A stretch of DNA of 35,037 nucleotides from HK-STAS-PATE-2 sp035906575 (GCA_035906575.1 JAMIEW010000051.1:1-35037); one strand, 5' to 3'. Counted from the first letter of the stretch, positions 1 through 7,308 are shown. Program-made: numbers and translations. The notes: generated by a model from the sequence alone, not told the origin.

Positions 1-398
1 AATACGGCGACCGTGCCAAGTTTGTTTGGAATGACTTCCCACTCATGAGCATCCATCCTAATGCTCGCAATGCGGCAAATGCAGCTCGTTGCGCTGAAGA
101 GCAAGGTAAGTTCTTTGACTATACCGACCAGCTCTTCGCAAATCAGGCATCGTGGCAAGGCTTGTCTCGTCTCGAGGATTCGTTCAAAGCGTTTGCGGCA
201 GCGATCGGGCTAAACGGTGACCAGTTCAGTCAATGTTACGCTGATAAAAAATACGACTCGGTTGTTATGGATGATGTCGCTGAAGGCAATCGTAATGGCG
301 TGCGTGCGACCCCAACCTTTATTATCGATGGTAAGGTCCATAACGGCCTCACGATCGCAGACTGGGACCGCATCATGACCGCGGCACTTGCCGAATAG
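1..398 (+). CDS. DsbA-like thioredoxin-fold protein, C-terminal part (5' end outside window)
   Basis: The frame is open from the first bases of the window, so this is the C-terminal part of a longer protein; the in-frame ATG at 45 is internal. The visible part resembles the end of a DsbA/DSBA-like thioredoxin domain (thiol-disulfide oxidoreductase acting outside the membrane). It has the helical segment with 'ARCAEEQGKFFDYTDQLF' and then the cis-proline region 'RATPTFIIDGK', where T-P precedes the last strand. The CxxC active site must lie upstream. It is followed 72 nt later by a full-length homolog with the same helical and cis-Pro landmarks, so the two form a tandem paralog pair. A TTGACA hexamer at 401-406 just after the stop could be part of a promoter for the next gene, but no good -10 accompanies it. 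Confidence 0.8.
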   Translation, partial: YGDRAKFVWNDFPLMSIHPNARNAANAARCAEEQGKFFDYTDQLFANQASWQGLSRLEDSFKAFAAAIGLNGDQFSQCYADKKYDSVVMDDVAEGNRNGVRATPTFIIDGKVHNGLTIADWDRIMTAALAE

Positions 399-470
399 GG
401 TTGACAAAATCTTCAATAATTCACTCTTACTTGTTACTCTCGTACCACTTTAGTACGTAACCACTCCACT

Positions 471-1220
471 ATGTCACAGTCACAAGGCTCCTTTTTTGAC
501 GGCGGTCCAAAGACCATGTTTCTTTCTGGTCTTTTTCTCGGCGTTGCTGTATCGGCGATTATCGGTTTTGGTCTTGCGTTTAGTCTTTTGGCAGGCGGCA
601 AGCTCCCTACGGGCGGTAACTTGGGCGCAAATAACCCTACCGTGCCTACGGTTAATGACCCAACGGCACCTCCGGTTGCTGCAGGCCCTGTGAAACCAGT
701 AGACGACAAGGTTGACCACATCAAAGGTGCAAAAAACGCCAAGGTCACCTTGATCGAATACTCTGATTTCGAATGTCCGTTCTGCTCACGTCATCTTCCT
801 GCGCTTGAACAGGCTTTGAAAGAATTCCCAGAAGACGTTCGCTTGGTTTATCGCCACTATCCACTCTCCGCTATCCACCCAGAAGCACAAAAAGCCGCAG
901 AAGCTTCAGAATGTGCAGCGAAGATCGGTGGCAACGACAAGTTCTGGCAGATGCATGACCAGCTCTTTGCTAAACAGCAGACGCTTGGTACACAAACCTA
1001 CCTCGACATCGCTAAAGCGATTGGTCTCAACGAAGGCAACTTCAAGACCTGTCTTGATTCAGGCGAGATGGCAGCACGTGTTAACAATGACACATCTGAA
1101 GGTTCGATCGCTGGCGTAGAAGGGACCCCTGCAACCTTCGTCAACGGTCAGTTGATTTCTGGTGCGGTGCCTTATGCTCAGTTGAAAGCAGCTATCCAGG
1201 CTGCTGGTGCAAGCAAATAA
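471..1220 (+). CDS. Membrane-anchored DsbA family thiol-disulfide oxidoreductase
   Basis: 249-residue protein. One N-terminal membrane segment (about residues 16-42, Gly/Ala/Leu/Phe-rich) is followed by a Pro/Thr-rich linker (about 45-75) and then a DSBA-like thioredoxin domain. The active site is a CPFC motif in 'YSDFECPFCSRHLP', and the cis-proline loop is 'VEGTPATFVNG'. The family catalyses disulfide formation or isomerisation in exported proteins. The anchor plus linker places the domain on the outer face of the membrane. The partial gene upstream is a paralog, so the pair probably arose by duplication. No Shine-Dalgarno site is visible before the ATG, and a small inverted repeat (CGTAC/GTACG, 441-457) lies upstream. 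A strong hairpin terminator follows the stop codon. Confidence 0.93.
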   Translation: MSQSQGSFFDGGPKTMFLSGLFLGVAVSAIIGFGLAFSLLAGGKLPTGGNLGANNPTVPTVNDPTAPPVAAGPVKPVDDKVDHIKGAKNAKVTLIEYSDFECPFCSRHLPALEQALKEFPEDVRLVYRHYPLSAIHPEAQKAAEASECAAKIGGNDKFWQMHDQLFAKQQTLGTQTYLDIAKAIGLNEGNFKTCLDSGEMAARVNNDTSEGSIAGVEGTPATFVNGQLISGAVPYAQLKAAIQAAGASK

Positions 1221-1222
1221 GA

Positions 1223-1268
1223 ACGCCACCCCCTGCCCCCTCCTCACTTGTCGTGAGGAGGGGGTTTT
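1223..1268 (-). repeat. C/G-rich hairpin repeat, family B copy 1
   Basis: Read on the minus strand this is a hairpin with C-rich and G-rich arms followed directly by a CAGGGGGTGG tail. The same hairpin-plus-CAGGG tail plan occurs at 7326, 9603 and 15282 on the plus strand. Here it coincides with the terminator of the dsbA-like gene, so the repeat has either become a terminator or derives from one. Confidence 0.55.
1236..1268 (+). terminator. Rho-independent terminator after the dsbA-like gene
   Basis: A perfect 12-bp stem (CCCCCTCCTCAC / GTGAGGAGGGGG) with a 5-nt loop TTGTC is followed by TTTTGGTT. It begins 16 nt after the stop codon at 1220. The stem and its flank (CACCCCCTGCCC upstream) also match a dispersed hairpin family in this window; see the repeat entries at 7326, 9603 and 15282. 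Confidence 0.88.
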
Positions 1269-1285
1269 GGTTACAGAAAAGGGAC

Positions 1286-1313
1286 TTGACTAATGCAACT
1301 GAGTTGCGATAAG
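1286..1313 (+). promoter_or_regulatory. Promoter with a perfect palindrome in the spacer (putative Fur-family operator)
   Basis: The -35 is TTGACT (1286-1291), the spacer is 16 nt and the -10 is GATAAG (1308-1313). The spacer contains GCAACT-G-AGTTGC (1295-1307), a perfect 6+1+6 inverted repeat filling the space between the two hexamers. With its flanks it reads TGCAA-N5-TTGCG, similar to the TGCAA-type inverted repeats bound by some Fur-family regulators (for example Nur). A Fur-family gene is the second gene downstream, which suggests autoregulation. Regulator binding is inferred. Confidence 0.62.
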
Positions 1314-1347
1314 CTGGGGTAGCGTTCATCAAAACAAGGAGAACCAC

Positions 1348-2028
1348 GTGTCGTCACTTCATCAGTCTCAAGCTCGTTCGAATCCTTCCTTCGATGGTAT
1401 CCATCAGAAGACCTCCTCCGACCTGTTCGCCGTCCACAAGGGGCATCTGGCCTGGGCAGAAGACCGTCTGCATGGCGCAGAGGCTCAGTGCGTCAAAAGC
1501 TTCTGGTACAAGCTCATGAGTGGGCTTCACTACCAGTTCGACCCGACGCCCTTTTTGGAGCATGCGCGCAAGCTGCATGGCGAGGTGCCCGTACCCATGG
1601 CTGCTCAGATCATGGTCATCGCCAAGCTCTCGATCGAGTTCAGGGGTCGGGTGAGCGTGCTGGTGTGGGAGTCATTGGCCTGCATCGCGGTTCAGACCGA
1701 GGCGTCTGACGATGAGGCGGCTTCGATCCGTGGCCGGCAAGACCTGCTCTTGCCGTGGCAAGAGGTCGACGCCGTGCTGCATGCCATCGCCAAGCCCTAT
1801 GACTTCTTCATGCACGTGCAGACGCGGTTTTGCGAAGCGGGGTTTCTGCTCTCGCATTTCGGCGAATGCGGTTGTTGTATCCGCGAGGCTGGGCCGGACA
1901 AGATTCGCTGCTACCTGCGCGACAACCTGAAGCGCCCGGCAACCTTGGCGCTCATGAAGCACCTTCACACCGAAGGCAAGCTTCTGCTCGGCGACGAGTT
2001 GCCGCATGCGGCGTCTCCTGCTAGCTGA
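1348..2028 (+). CDS. Orphan protein with a CxCC motif, first gene of the Fur-regulator operon
   Basis: 226 residues; I do not recognise a family. It starts at GTG with a good Shine-Dalgarno site, AAGGAG at 1336-1341, 6 nt upstream. It is predicted soluble, with no signal peptide or clear membrane segment. A cysteine cluster 'GECGCCIRE' (C174, C176, C177) plus C162 and C188 and several histidines could bind a metal. Base composition is visibly GC-richer, with more C-ending codons, than the Fur and ATPase genes that follow. This suggests a different origin or different expression selection. It has its own promoter with a palindromic spacer, and the Fur-family gene starts 12 nt after its stop. 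A link to metal handling is only an inference from this context and the CxCC motif. Confidence 0.75.
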   Translation: MSSLHQSQARSNPSFDGIHQKTSSDLFAVHKGHLAWAEDRLHGAEAQCVKSFWYKLMSGLHYQFDPTPFLEHARKLHGEVPVPMAAQIMVIAKLSIEFRGRVSVLVWESLACIAVQTEASDDEAASIRGRQDLLLPWQEVDAVLHAIAKPYDFFMHVQTRFCEAGFLLSHFGECGCCIREAGPDKIRCYLRDNLKRPATLALMKHLHTEGKLLLGDELPHAASPAS

Positions 2029-2040
2029 ACGCACTACCCT

Positions 2041-2424
2041 ATGACAACCACCCGCAATACCAAGGCCAAACAGGCCGTGGCCAAGATTCTTGTTGAGGCA
2101 CATCATCCGATGTCGCTCGCAGAATGTTGCGCCGCTATTGGTGCGGGTGGTTTTTCTATAAATCGTTCGTCTATTTATCGCGAACTCACGCGCTTGCAAA
2201 AAGAGGGCTTGGTAGACGCCCAAGTAAGCAAAGGGGTTACGCGTTTTGAATCCGTACAAAAAGGGGAGCATCACCACCATGCCGTTTGTGAATCCTGCGA
2301 CAATATTGTTGAGCTGGATGTTGAGCCGATGATGAAGTATATCGAAGACATGCTTTTAAAGCACGGATTTCAAACCAAGCAACATTTTTTAGAATTCACG
2401 GGCCTTTGCCCAGCCTGTCGTTAA
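2041..2424 (+). CDS. Fur-family metal-responsive transcriptional regulator
   Basis: 127 residues, usual Fur length. The N-terminal winged helix (about 1-80) includes 'INRSSIYRELTRLQKEGLV', the recognition-helix region of Fur/Zur/PerR proteins. It is followed by the family signature HHHHxxCxxC ('EHHHHAVCESCDN') and a C-terminal CPAC; the two CxxC pairs are the structural zinc site. The C-terminal half dimerises and holds the regulatory metal or sensing site. Which metal or signal is sensed cannot be told from sequence. It is probably cotranscribed with the upstream CxCC protein (12-nt gap) and the downstream ATPase (1-nt gap). The palindrome in the operon promoter is the natural candidate operator. 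Confidence 0.9.
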   Translation: MTTTRNTKAKQAVAKILVEAHHPMSLAECCAAIGAGGFSINRSSIYRELTRLQKEGLVDAQVSKGVTRFESVQKGEHHHHAVCESCDNIVELDVEPMMKYIEDMLLKHGFQTKQHFLEFTGLCPACR

Positions 2425-2425
2425 T

Positions 2426-3385
2426 ATGAAGATTGCTTTTGTTGGTAAAGGGGGGAGTGGTAAAACGACCGTTAGCTCACAGCTCGCTCGCAGTGCCGCA
2501 AAAAACGGTACCAAGGTATTGGCCATCGACGCTGATATCAACCAACGTTTTGCCGAGACGCTGGGTTTAAGTGCTGAACAAGCAAAGCTTGTTGGTGAAG
2601 TTGGTAAGCAGATGCTTGATTTGAAAGCCTATGTCAAAGGACAAAATACCTTGCTGCCAGAAGCAGACAAGATCGCAAAGACAACACCAGCAGGCACAGG
2701 TTCGACGTTGATTTTGCCGTTTACTGACCCTTATCTTCAATCTCTCGTTTATCATTATGAAGGCATAGATGTCTTGAAAACCGGCGGATTTGAAGAAGAA
2801 GATTTAGGGGTTAAATGCTATCACGCCAAAACAGGTGCAATCGAGCTTTTGTTAAACCATCTCGCTGATGCAGATGATGAACTTGTACTTGTTGATATGA
2901 CCGCTGGCGCTGATGCCTTTGCTTCGGGGTTATTCGCCAAATTCGATGCGACCTTCGTGGTGGTTGAGCCAACCGAAGCTTCGGTTTCGGTCTGGAAGCA
3001 GTATCAAGAGTACGCCATGATTTTTGATATCCGTCTCGAACTTATCGCGAATAAGTGCATGGATGAAGCAGATATTGCCTATATTACAGAGTCTTGTGGC
3101 ACCGTGCCATGTGCCGTTATCCCATTCTCCAAGGCCATTCGACAGCTAGACCGAGGGATGCGAGACGATGGTGCGCTTGCAGCTGAGCTCGGCACGTCGA
3201 TAGCGCATGTTCTCGCGTTATTGCCAACGATCACGCCAGATAGAAAACGTTTTCAAGAATTAGCCATCTATTTTCATTACAAAAACGCCGCGGCGGGCGG
3301 CGGTTTGCGTTTGGGCTCTGATCTCACAACCCATGTAGACGAGGCATTTGATTTTGAAAGCGCCGTCAATGAATTGCTAAAGTAG
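2426..3385 (+). CDS. CooC/MinD-type P-loop ATPase, partner of the Fur-family regulator
   Basis: 319 residues. It begins with a deviant Walker A 'GKGGSGKTT' and the switch region 'LAIDADINQRF', as in SIMIBI-class MinD/CooC/ArsA ATPases. A second conserved block 'LVLVDMTAGADAF' matches the CooC-like switch/Walker B segment, followed by 'VVVEPTEASV'. CooC proteins use ATP to insert nickel into CO dehydrogenase and bind metal with a CxC motif. Here the corresponding region reads 'GVKCYHAKTGAIELL', with a single Cys followed by Tyr-His. The client and metal are therefore unknown, and no CODH is visible. The start codon lies 1 nt after the Fur-family stop, so the genes are translationally close. 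A metallochaperone or GTPase-like delivery role is inferred. Confidence 0.82.
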   Translation: MKIAFVGKGGSGKTTVSSQLARSAAKNGTKVLAIDADINQRFAETLGLSAEQAKLVGEVGKQMLDLKAYVKGQNTLLPEADKIAKTTPAGTGSTLILPFTDPYLQSLVYHYEGIDVLKTGGFEEEDLGVKCYHAKTGAIELLLNHLADADDELVLVDMTAGADAFASGLFAKFDATFVVVEPTEASVSVWKQYQEYAMIFDIRLELIANKCMDEADIAYITESCGTVPCAVIPFSKAIRQLDRGMRDDGALAAELGTSIAHVLALLPTITPDRKRFQELAIYFHYKNAAAGGGLRLGSDLTTHVDEAFDFESAVNELLK

Positions 3386-3386
3386 G

Positions 3387-3947
3387 TTATTCGCTTTTTC
3401 CAAAAAGTTTTTCACCGACGGACACGATGATTTCTGAACTCGTTGCTGGTGAGGCGCGTAAGGTGTAGATCTCATTACCTCTACGGGTAATGAGATTTTT
3501 TTGTACCGTTGACCAGAAGCCTTTTTCACCAACCGCGACAGATTCAATAGACGATGTCGGCTGCAGGGATGATTCAAAAAGTTTGTCTGCGCGTGCCTGA
3601 TCTTCGATCGTGCGCTTGGTCACGAGAAAGCTCGTTGAGCCTTCGCGAAAGGTGCAAGAAAGTGATTGGGTGCCCGTTGATGCGTGATACTGACCGCCAA
3701 CCGTGGCGAAGTCTGCGCCAAACGCTTCTTGGCGTTTTTCTTGAGAGATCCATTCGTTGCAGCGTTCACGATCAGCTTCAAGACGTTGGGTTGCTGCCTC
3801 TTGTCTTTGGCTAATGGTAGGTGGCGTATCAGCTTTAGGTGCGGTTACAACAGGTGGCTGAACGAGAGTCGTCACCGAAATACCTGCCAAGCCGAGCGCG
3901 GCAGCGAATCCGTATTTCTTTTTGTGTTTGGTGAGATGTTGGCGCAT
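3387..3947 (-). CDS. Small exported/anchored protein of unknown function
   Basis: 186 residues from the ATG at 3947. Longer in-frame starts would run into the upstream tRNA gene and its terminator, so they are rejected. The N-terminus 'MRQHLTKHKKKYGFAAALG' is a basic patch followed by a hydrophobic stretch (about 12-28) and a Pro/Thr/Val linker, typical of an anchored or secreted protein. The rest is a soluble domain with two cysteines (in 'RERCNEW' and 'LSCTFREG') that could form a disulfide, fitting the oxidoreductases nearby. No family is recognised. A TATACT hexamer lies 15 nt upstream of the start. The gene is convergent with the ATPase gene, with a 1-nt gap between stops. Confidence 0.72.
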   Translation of the reverse strand: MRQHLTKHKKKYGFAAALGLAGISVTTLVQPPVVTAPKADTPPTISQRQEAATQRLEADRERCNEWISQEKRQEAFGADFATVGGQYHASTGTQSLSCTFREGSTSFLVTKRTIEDQARADKLFESSLQPTSSIESVAVGEKGFWSTVQKNLITRRGNEIYTLRASPATSSEIIVSVGEKLFGKSE

Positions 3948-3975
3948 AGCTACTATGCGAGAAGTATACACCACA

Positions 3976-4010
3976 ATACAAAACCCCGCCTCTAGGGCAG
4001 GGTTTTGTAT
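3976..4010 (-). terminator. Terminator hairpin directly after tRNA-Ser
   Basis: An 11-bp perfect outer stem (ATACAAAACCC / GGGTTTTGTAT) has an inner GCC/GGC extension and a short loop. On the minus strand it starts at the tRNA 3' end and finishes in TTTTGTAT, the expected layout for ending the tRNA transcript before the next minus-strand gene. Confidence 0.8.
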
Positions 4011-4099
4011 GGCGGAGAAGGGGAGATTCGAACTCCCGATACCGATGAAGGTATGCTTGCTTTCCAAGCAAGTGCACTAGGCCACTATGCGACCTCTCC
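4010..4099 (-). tRNA. tRNA-Ser(GGA)
   Basis: Read on the minus strand it gives a complete class II tRNA. The acceptor stem is GGAGAGG paired with CTTCTCC (one G-U pair), the discriminator is G and CCA is encoded. The anticodon stem-loop is CTTGC-TTGGAAA-GCAAG, with anticodon GGA reading UCC/UCU serine codons. There is a long variable arm as expected for tRNA-Ser, and a T-arm with GTTCGAATC. A terminator hairpin follows immediately. Confidence 0.96.
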
Positions 4100-4154
4100 G
4101 TTTTGGCTCTGAATTTGTGGCCGGATCATAACGAAATAACGCCTTTATGGCAAG

Positions 4155-4184
4155 TTGGAGGACTTATTGATAATGGAGTATAAT
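4155..4184 (+). promoter_or_regulatory. Promoter for the YVTN surface protein, leaderless geometry
   Basis: The -35 is TTGGAG (4155-4160), the spacer is 18 nt and the -10 is a consensus TATAAT (4179-4184). It is followed by exactly 6 nt and the ATG at 4191, so the predicted transcription start falls on the start codon. A TTG at 4155 that could be read as a start is better explained as the first bases of the -35. Confidence 0.75.
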
Positions 4185-4190
4185 CTATTC

Positions 4191-5927
4191 ATGCTTTTTT
4201 CACATTCATGGCAACGATTTGTCGTCTTGCCATTGCTCCTTGTCGTTACCGCCCAGGGTTTGGTGCATCCTGCGCTTTCGGCTGGCCCGGTTGATTGCGG
4301 TATCATCGCCGTGGGAACTAATCCACAAATCCCAACCAGAGCCGGTTCGGATGTCTATATTCATAATGGCAGCCAGAATACGGTTTCAATCATCGATGCT
4401 ATCACTGACACGGTCATTGCTACGACCACGGTAGGTAGCCAGCCATTCTCATCGACGCTCGTGGCCGGCAAAGTCTATGTAAATAATGCAGCTTCAGACA
4501 GCGTGACGGCGATTGACGCTGATACCCGTGCCGTGGTGGCAACAATCCCTGTAGGCACGTCGCCGCGTATATCAATCGCGGTAGGTACCAATCTTTATGT
4601 GAATAACCAAAATTCTGACAATATCAGCGTGATCGATACAAATACCGACACCGTTATCGATACGATTACCGTTGGTACAAATCCATTTTCATCAACCTTG
4701 GTAGGTACAAAGCTCTACGTCATTAACCAGTCATCCGATAATGTCACGGTTGTTGATACGCTGACGAATAACGTGTTATCGACGATCCCGGTGGGGCAAA
4801 CGCCAATCTTTGGTTTTCTCATCGGCTCAAAGCTTTATGTGCCTGGCCAATCAACGAATGACGTTACCGTCATTAATACCGTGACCGACACCGTGGTAGC
4901 GACGATCCCGGTAGGGACGCAGCCATTTGGTGCAAATGTCGTTGGCACCGACCTGTATGTCATTAACACGAACACAAATGACGTGTCCGTTATTGATTCT
5001 GGCACAGATACCGTAACGGATACGATCGCTATCGGCTCTACGCCTCGACTTGGTCTCGTCGTTGGTAATGAGCTCTATGTTGCGAACTTGGCCTCGGATA
5101 ATGTAACTGTCGTAAATACGCTGACAAACATTGTCACGCATACCATTGCAGCGGGCTCTAGTCCGCTCAGTATGGTGCGTGTTGGGCCAAAGCTTTATGT
5201 GACGAATTTGAATTCAAATGACGTCACCGTGATTGATACGATTACCAAGGCTGCGTTTAATTGTGCCACGGATTATTATTATGCATTAAGCTATAGCGCC
5301 GGCGCAGGCGGTAGTCTTGCGGGAACCGCTTCGCAAAATGCCTTTCGTACTGAAGATGGCAGCACGGTAACAGCTGTTGCAAATGGTGGTTATGTCTTTG
5401 ATGAGTGGTCTGATGGTGTTTTAACGGCAGTAAGAACTGACCTTGATCTCACCGGAGATATCACCGTAACGGCAAATTTCATTGCAAACGCACCAGTGCC
5501 AATCTTGTCCTATGGTGGCACGGCAGTGTATGGATGTACTGATCGTCGCGCCCTGAATTTTAATCCTCACGCCACCGTTTTAAGCACTATTCGTGACTGT
5601 GTTTATCCGCCAGAACCTGTTGCTACTGTTATTGAGCCCGCGCCTGTTATGACGCCCCCTGTCGCTGGTCCTATGTCAAAAGAGTGTTTTGCCTATAAGC
5701 AGATACTTTCTCGCGGCATGAACAATGCTCAAGTATTAGAACTTCAGGTGATTCTTCAGAAGATGGGGCACTTTCCTACAAACGTGACGCCAAATGGTAA
5801 CTTTGGACCAACGACACAACAGTCTGTACGCGCCTTTCAAAAAACACACAGGATCAGCCAAGTAGGCCCATTGACTGGTGCGAAGCTAGCGGCATTGTCC
5901 TGCAATAGTTTTTTACTAGTAAAATAG
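4191..5927 (+). CDS. Secreted YVTN beta-propeller protein with peptidoglycan-binding C-terminus
   Basis: 578 residues from the ATG at 4191, chosen because it sits 6 nt after a consensus -10 and opens a good signal peptide (hydrophobic 'VVLPLLLVVTAQGLV', then A-x-A-like 'ALSAG'). Eight YVTN-type repeats of about 40 residues follow (roughly residues 30-355), each with 'VG..P', 'LYV.N', 'NDVTVIDT.T'. Next is an InlB-B-like repeat ('YSAGAGGSL ... ITVTANF', about 365-430). Then comes a short cysteine module 'YGCTDRRALNFNPHAT', like the GCTDPxAxNYNP motif of surface proteins. The protein ends in a PG_binding_1 domain ('NAQVLELQVILQKMG', 'NFGPTTQQSVRAFQKTH') flanked by cysteines. It is probably a cell-wall-attached surface protein or adhesin. 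The ligand of the propeller is unknown. Confidence 0.88.
   Translation: MLFSHSWQRFVVLPLLLVVTAQGLVHPALSAGPVDCGIIAVGTNPQIPTRAGSDVYIHNGSQNTVSIIDAITDTVIATTTVGSQPFSSTLVAGKVYVNNAASDSVTAIDADTRAVVATIPVGTSPRISIAVGTNLYVNNQNSDNISVIDTNTDTVIDTITVGTNPFSSTLVGTKLYVINQSSDNVTVVDTLTNNVLSTIPVGQTPIFGFLIGSKLYVPGQSTNDVTVINTVTDTVVATIPVGTQPFGANVVGTDLYVINTNTNDVSVIDSGTDTVTDTIAIGSTPRLGLVVGNELYVANLASDNVTVVNTLTNIVTHTIAAGSSPLSMVRVGPKLYVTNLNSNDVTVIDTITKAAFNCATDYYYALSYSAGAGGSLAGTASQNAFRTEDGSTVTAVANGGYVFDEWSDGVLTAVRTDLDLTGDITVTANFIANAPVPILSYGGTAVYGCTDRRALNFNPHATVLSTIRDCVYPPEPVATVIEPAPVMTPPVAGPMSKECFAYKQILSRGMNNAQVLELQVILQKMGHFPTNVTPNGNFGPTTQQSVRAFQKTHRISQVGPLTGAKLAALSCNSFLLVK
4311..5260 (+). repeat. Tandem ~120-bp coding repeats (eight YVTN units)
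   Basis: Eight consecutive units of about 40 codons encode the blades of the propeller. Units share phrases such as GATACxxTxACG and TTTATGT but have drifted from one another at the nucleotide level. This points to an old expansion rather than a recently slipping array. Confidence 0.7.
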
Positions 5928-5983
5928 TACCAATCGCGCTATGGTGGTATGTAGGTTCATTTAAACCTTAACCTTCATTTTGT

Positions 5984-6232
5984 ATGGGTATCATTGCGTG
6001 GATTATCCTAGGTGGTATCGCAGGTTGGATCGGTTCTATGATCATGAAGACCGATGGCCAGCAGGGGATCGTATTGAACGTCGTTGTCGGGATCATCGGT
6101 GCCGTCATCGGTGGTTATGTGATGGAGTTCTTGGGCCAAAGCGGCGTCACGGGCTTCAATCTCTATAGCACCCTTGTCGCTGTTGTTGGTGCCGTTATCT
6201 TGCTTGCCATCGTGAAAGCGGTGCGCAAATAA
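5984..6232 (+). CDS. GlsB/YeaQ/YmgE family small membrane protein
   Basis: 82 residues. It is Gly-rich with three hydrophobic segments and the family hallmark opening 'IIAWIILGGIAGWIGSMIM', then 'NVVVGIIGAVIGGYV' and a last helix 'LVAVVGAVILLAIVKAV'. This matches the transglycosylase-associated (GlsB/YeaQ/YmgE) stress-response family, whose precise function is not established. The length is typical. It is probably transcribed alone, since a strong terminator follows at 6252. No Shine-Dalgarno site is visible before the ATG. Confidence 0.88.
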   Translation: MGIIAWIILGGIAGWIGSMIMKTDGQQGIVLNVVVGIIGAVIGGYVMEFLGQSGVTGFNLYSTLVAVVGAVILLAIVKAVRK

Positions 6233-6251
6233 GAGTTTTCTGGTGCGTTTC

Positions 6252-6283
6252 AAAACCCCTCCGACAGATGTCGGAGGGGTTTT
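6252..6283 (+). terminator. Rho-independent terminator
   Basis: A perfect 14-bp stem (AAAACCCCTCCGAC / GTCGGAGGGGTTTT) with a 4-nt AGAT loop begins 20 nt after the GlsB-like stop. The A/T-flanked symmetrical stem can work on both strands. Confidence 0.9.
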
Positions 6284-6303
6284 ACTGTTTTGGCAGTTCT
6301 CGC

Positions 6304-6309
6304 TAGGAT
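6304..6309 (+). promoter_or_regulatory. -10 element TAGGAT with leaderless spacing
   Basis: TAGGAT ends exactly 6 nt before the ATG at 6316. No convincing -35 is seen. It is reported because the same spacing recurs at many genes in this window. Confidence 0.45.
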
Positions 6310-6315
6310 GGGTGT

Positions 6316-6963
6316 ATGGCGTTGGATTCGGGATCAAAAGTGGCTTTAGTACACGGTTTTGCCACCGATGCGTCTTTTTCGATCTTTCGTTCTGCCTTGG
6401 GTATTGATGCGGGTTTTGAATCATTTCGCGCTGAAGTAGAAAAAGGTGAAGTCGTCGTATTTCGTTGGGGGATAGAGAGGGAGCTCACTCTATTGCAGAT
6501 GATGGGATTGCTTCCTGTTCTCAGACTCTATCGTGATGAAGAACGACGTGCCGCGGATATCGAGTGGCAAGAGAAGCTCTTCGCATTTATAGAAAACAAC
6601 CAAATCGAAATTATCGTTTGTCATTCGCTCGGTAGCCGATTTCTTCTTGATATGCTGAACCGATTTGGAGCGCCGTCAACGGTAAAACGCATTCTCTTTG
6701 TGCAAGCCGATATCGCGCATTCGCATCTCATAACAAACGAGGTCGTCATTGCGAGAATGCGCGAGGGCGCTTTACGGCTTATAAACGCCTATTGTCCTTG
6801 GGACCAAAGCCTGATTGCATCCATGATTCTCACGGGTCGTTCGAGATATGGTTTGAGCAAGGTTGATCATCCGCATATAGAAAATGTCTTTCTGCCATTA
6901 AAGACATTGCCTAATTTGCATACGTGCTCAATTCGCTCTGAGAGATTAAAAGAGCTTATCTGA
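6316..6963 (+). CDS. Alpha/beta-hydrolase-like protein
   Basis: 215 residues. 'VALVHGFATDASFS' near the N-terminus fits the HG oxyanion loop. 'EIIVCHSLGSRFLLDML' fits the nucleophile elbow (Gly of GxSxG replaced by Cys, giving C-H-S-L-G) of a serine hydrolase. The catalytic acid and histidine cannot be assigned with certainty; 'DHPHIENVF' near residue 180 is a candidate for the histidine. There is no signal peptide, so it is probably cytosolic. It is likely cotranscribed with the TfoX-domain gene 3 nt downstream and the GIY-YIG gene. The substrate is unknown. Confidence 0.68.
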   Translation: MALDSGSKVALVHGFATDASFSIFRSALGIDAGFESFRAEVEKGEVVVFRWGIERELTLLQMMGLLPVLRLYRDEERRAADIEWQEKLFAFIENNQIEIIVCHSLGSRFLLDMLNRFGAPSTVKRILFVQADIAHSHLITNEVVIARMREGALRLINAYCPWDQSLIASMILTGRSRYGLSKVDHPHIENVFLPLKTLPNLHTCSIRSERLKELI

Positions 6964-6966
6964 TTT

Positions 6967-7308
6967 ATGTCTGCCCTCAACCCCTTCGTAGACTTCGTCG
7001 TCAACGACTTATTGTCTGGCTTGCCAGCTTTAACGCATCGCCGTATGTTCGGCGGTTACGGTTTATATTCTGGCGGAAAGTTCTTCGCGATCATTGATGA
7101 TGGAATGTTGTATTTGAAAGCGGACGAAAAATTGAAAGATGAATTCGAAGAAGCGGGGAGTGCGGCGTTTACGTATCCGACGAAAGATGGTGAACAGGCG
7201 TCGATGAATTATTGGTCATTGCCAGAAGACGCACTTGAAGATCATGAGTTGGCAAAGAAGTGGGCACTGAAGTCAATCGCTATCGCAAAACCCCCAAAAA
7301 TGAAATGA
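6967..7308 (+). CDS. TfoX/Sxy N-terminal domain protein
   Basis: 113 residues consisting of a single TfoX N-terminal domain: 'LTHRRMFGGYGLYSGGKFFAIIDDGMLYLKAD' is the diagnostic stretch. The C-terminal TfoX domain of the proteobacterial competence regulator is absent, as in many stand-alone versions. In Haemophilus and Vibrio full-length Sxy/TfoX activates competence genes together with CRP. A stand-alone domain need not do this, so the function here is open. The stop codon overlaps the start of the GIY-YIG gene (ATGA). Confidence 0.87.
   Translation: MSALNPFVDFVVNDLLSGLPALTHRRMFGGYGLYSGGKFFAIIDDGMLYLKADEKLKDEFEEAGSAAFTYPTKDGEQASMNYWSLPEDALEDHELAKKWALKSIAIAKPPKMK

Noticed and set aside
401..459. 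Promoter for the second dsbA-like gene
   Set aside because: TTGACA at 401 is a perfect -35, but no acceptable -10 lies 16-18 nt downstream; too weak to list as a feature.
4155..4190. TTG start codon for the YVTN protein at 4155 (or ATG at 4173)
   Set aside because: These starts lie inside a TTGGAG-18-TATAAT promoter; the ATG at 4191 is 6 nt after the -10 and begins a clean signal peptide.
4311..5260. Recent tandem duplication or phase-variable repeat in the YVTN gene
   Set aside because: Units have diverged clearly at the nucleotide level, and there is no homopolymer or short-unit tract to slip.
6008..6424. 138-residue minus-strand open frame across the GlsB-like gene and terminator
   Set aside because: It is antisense to a recognised family and reads through a terminator hairpin; the peptide is low-complexity and unlike a folded protein.
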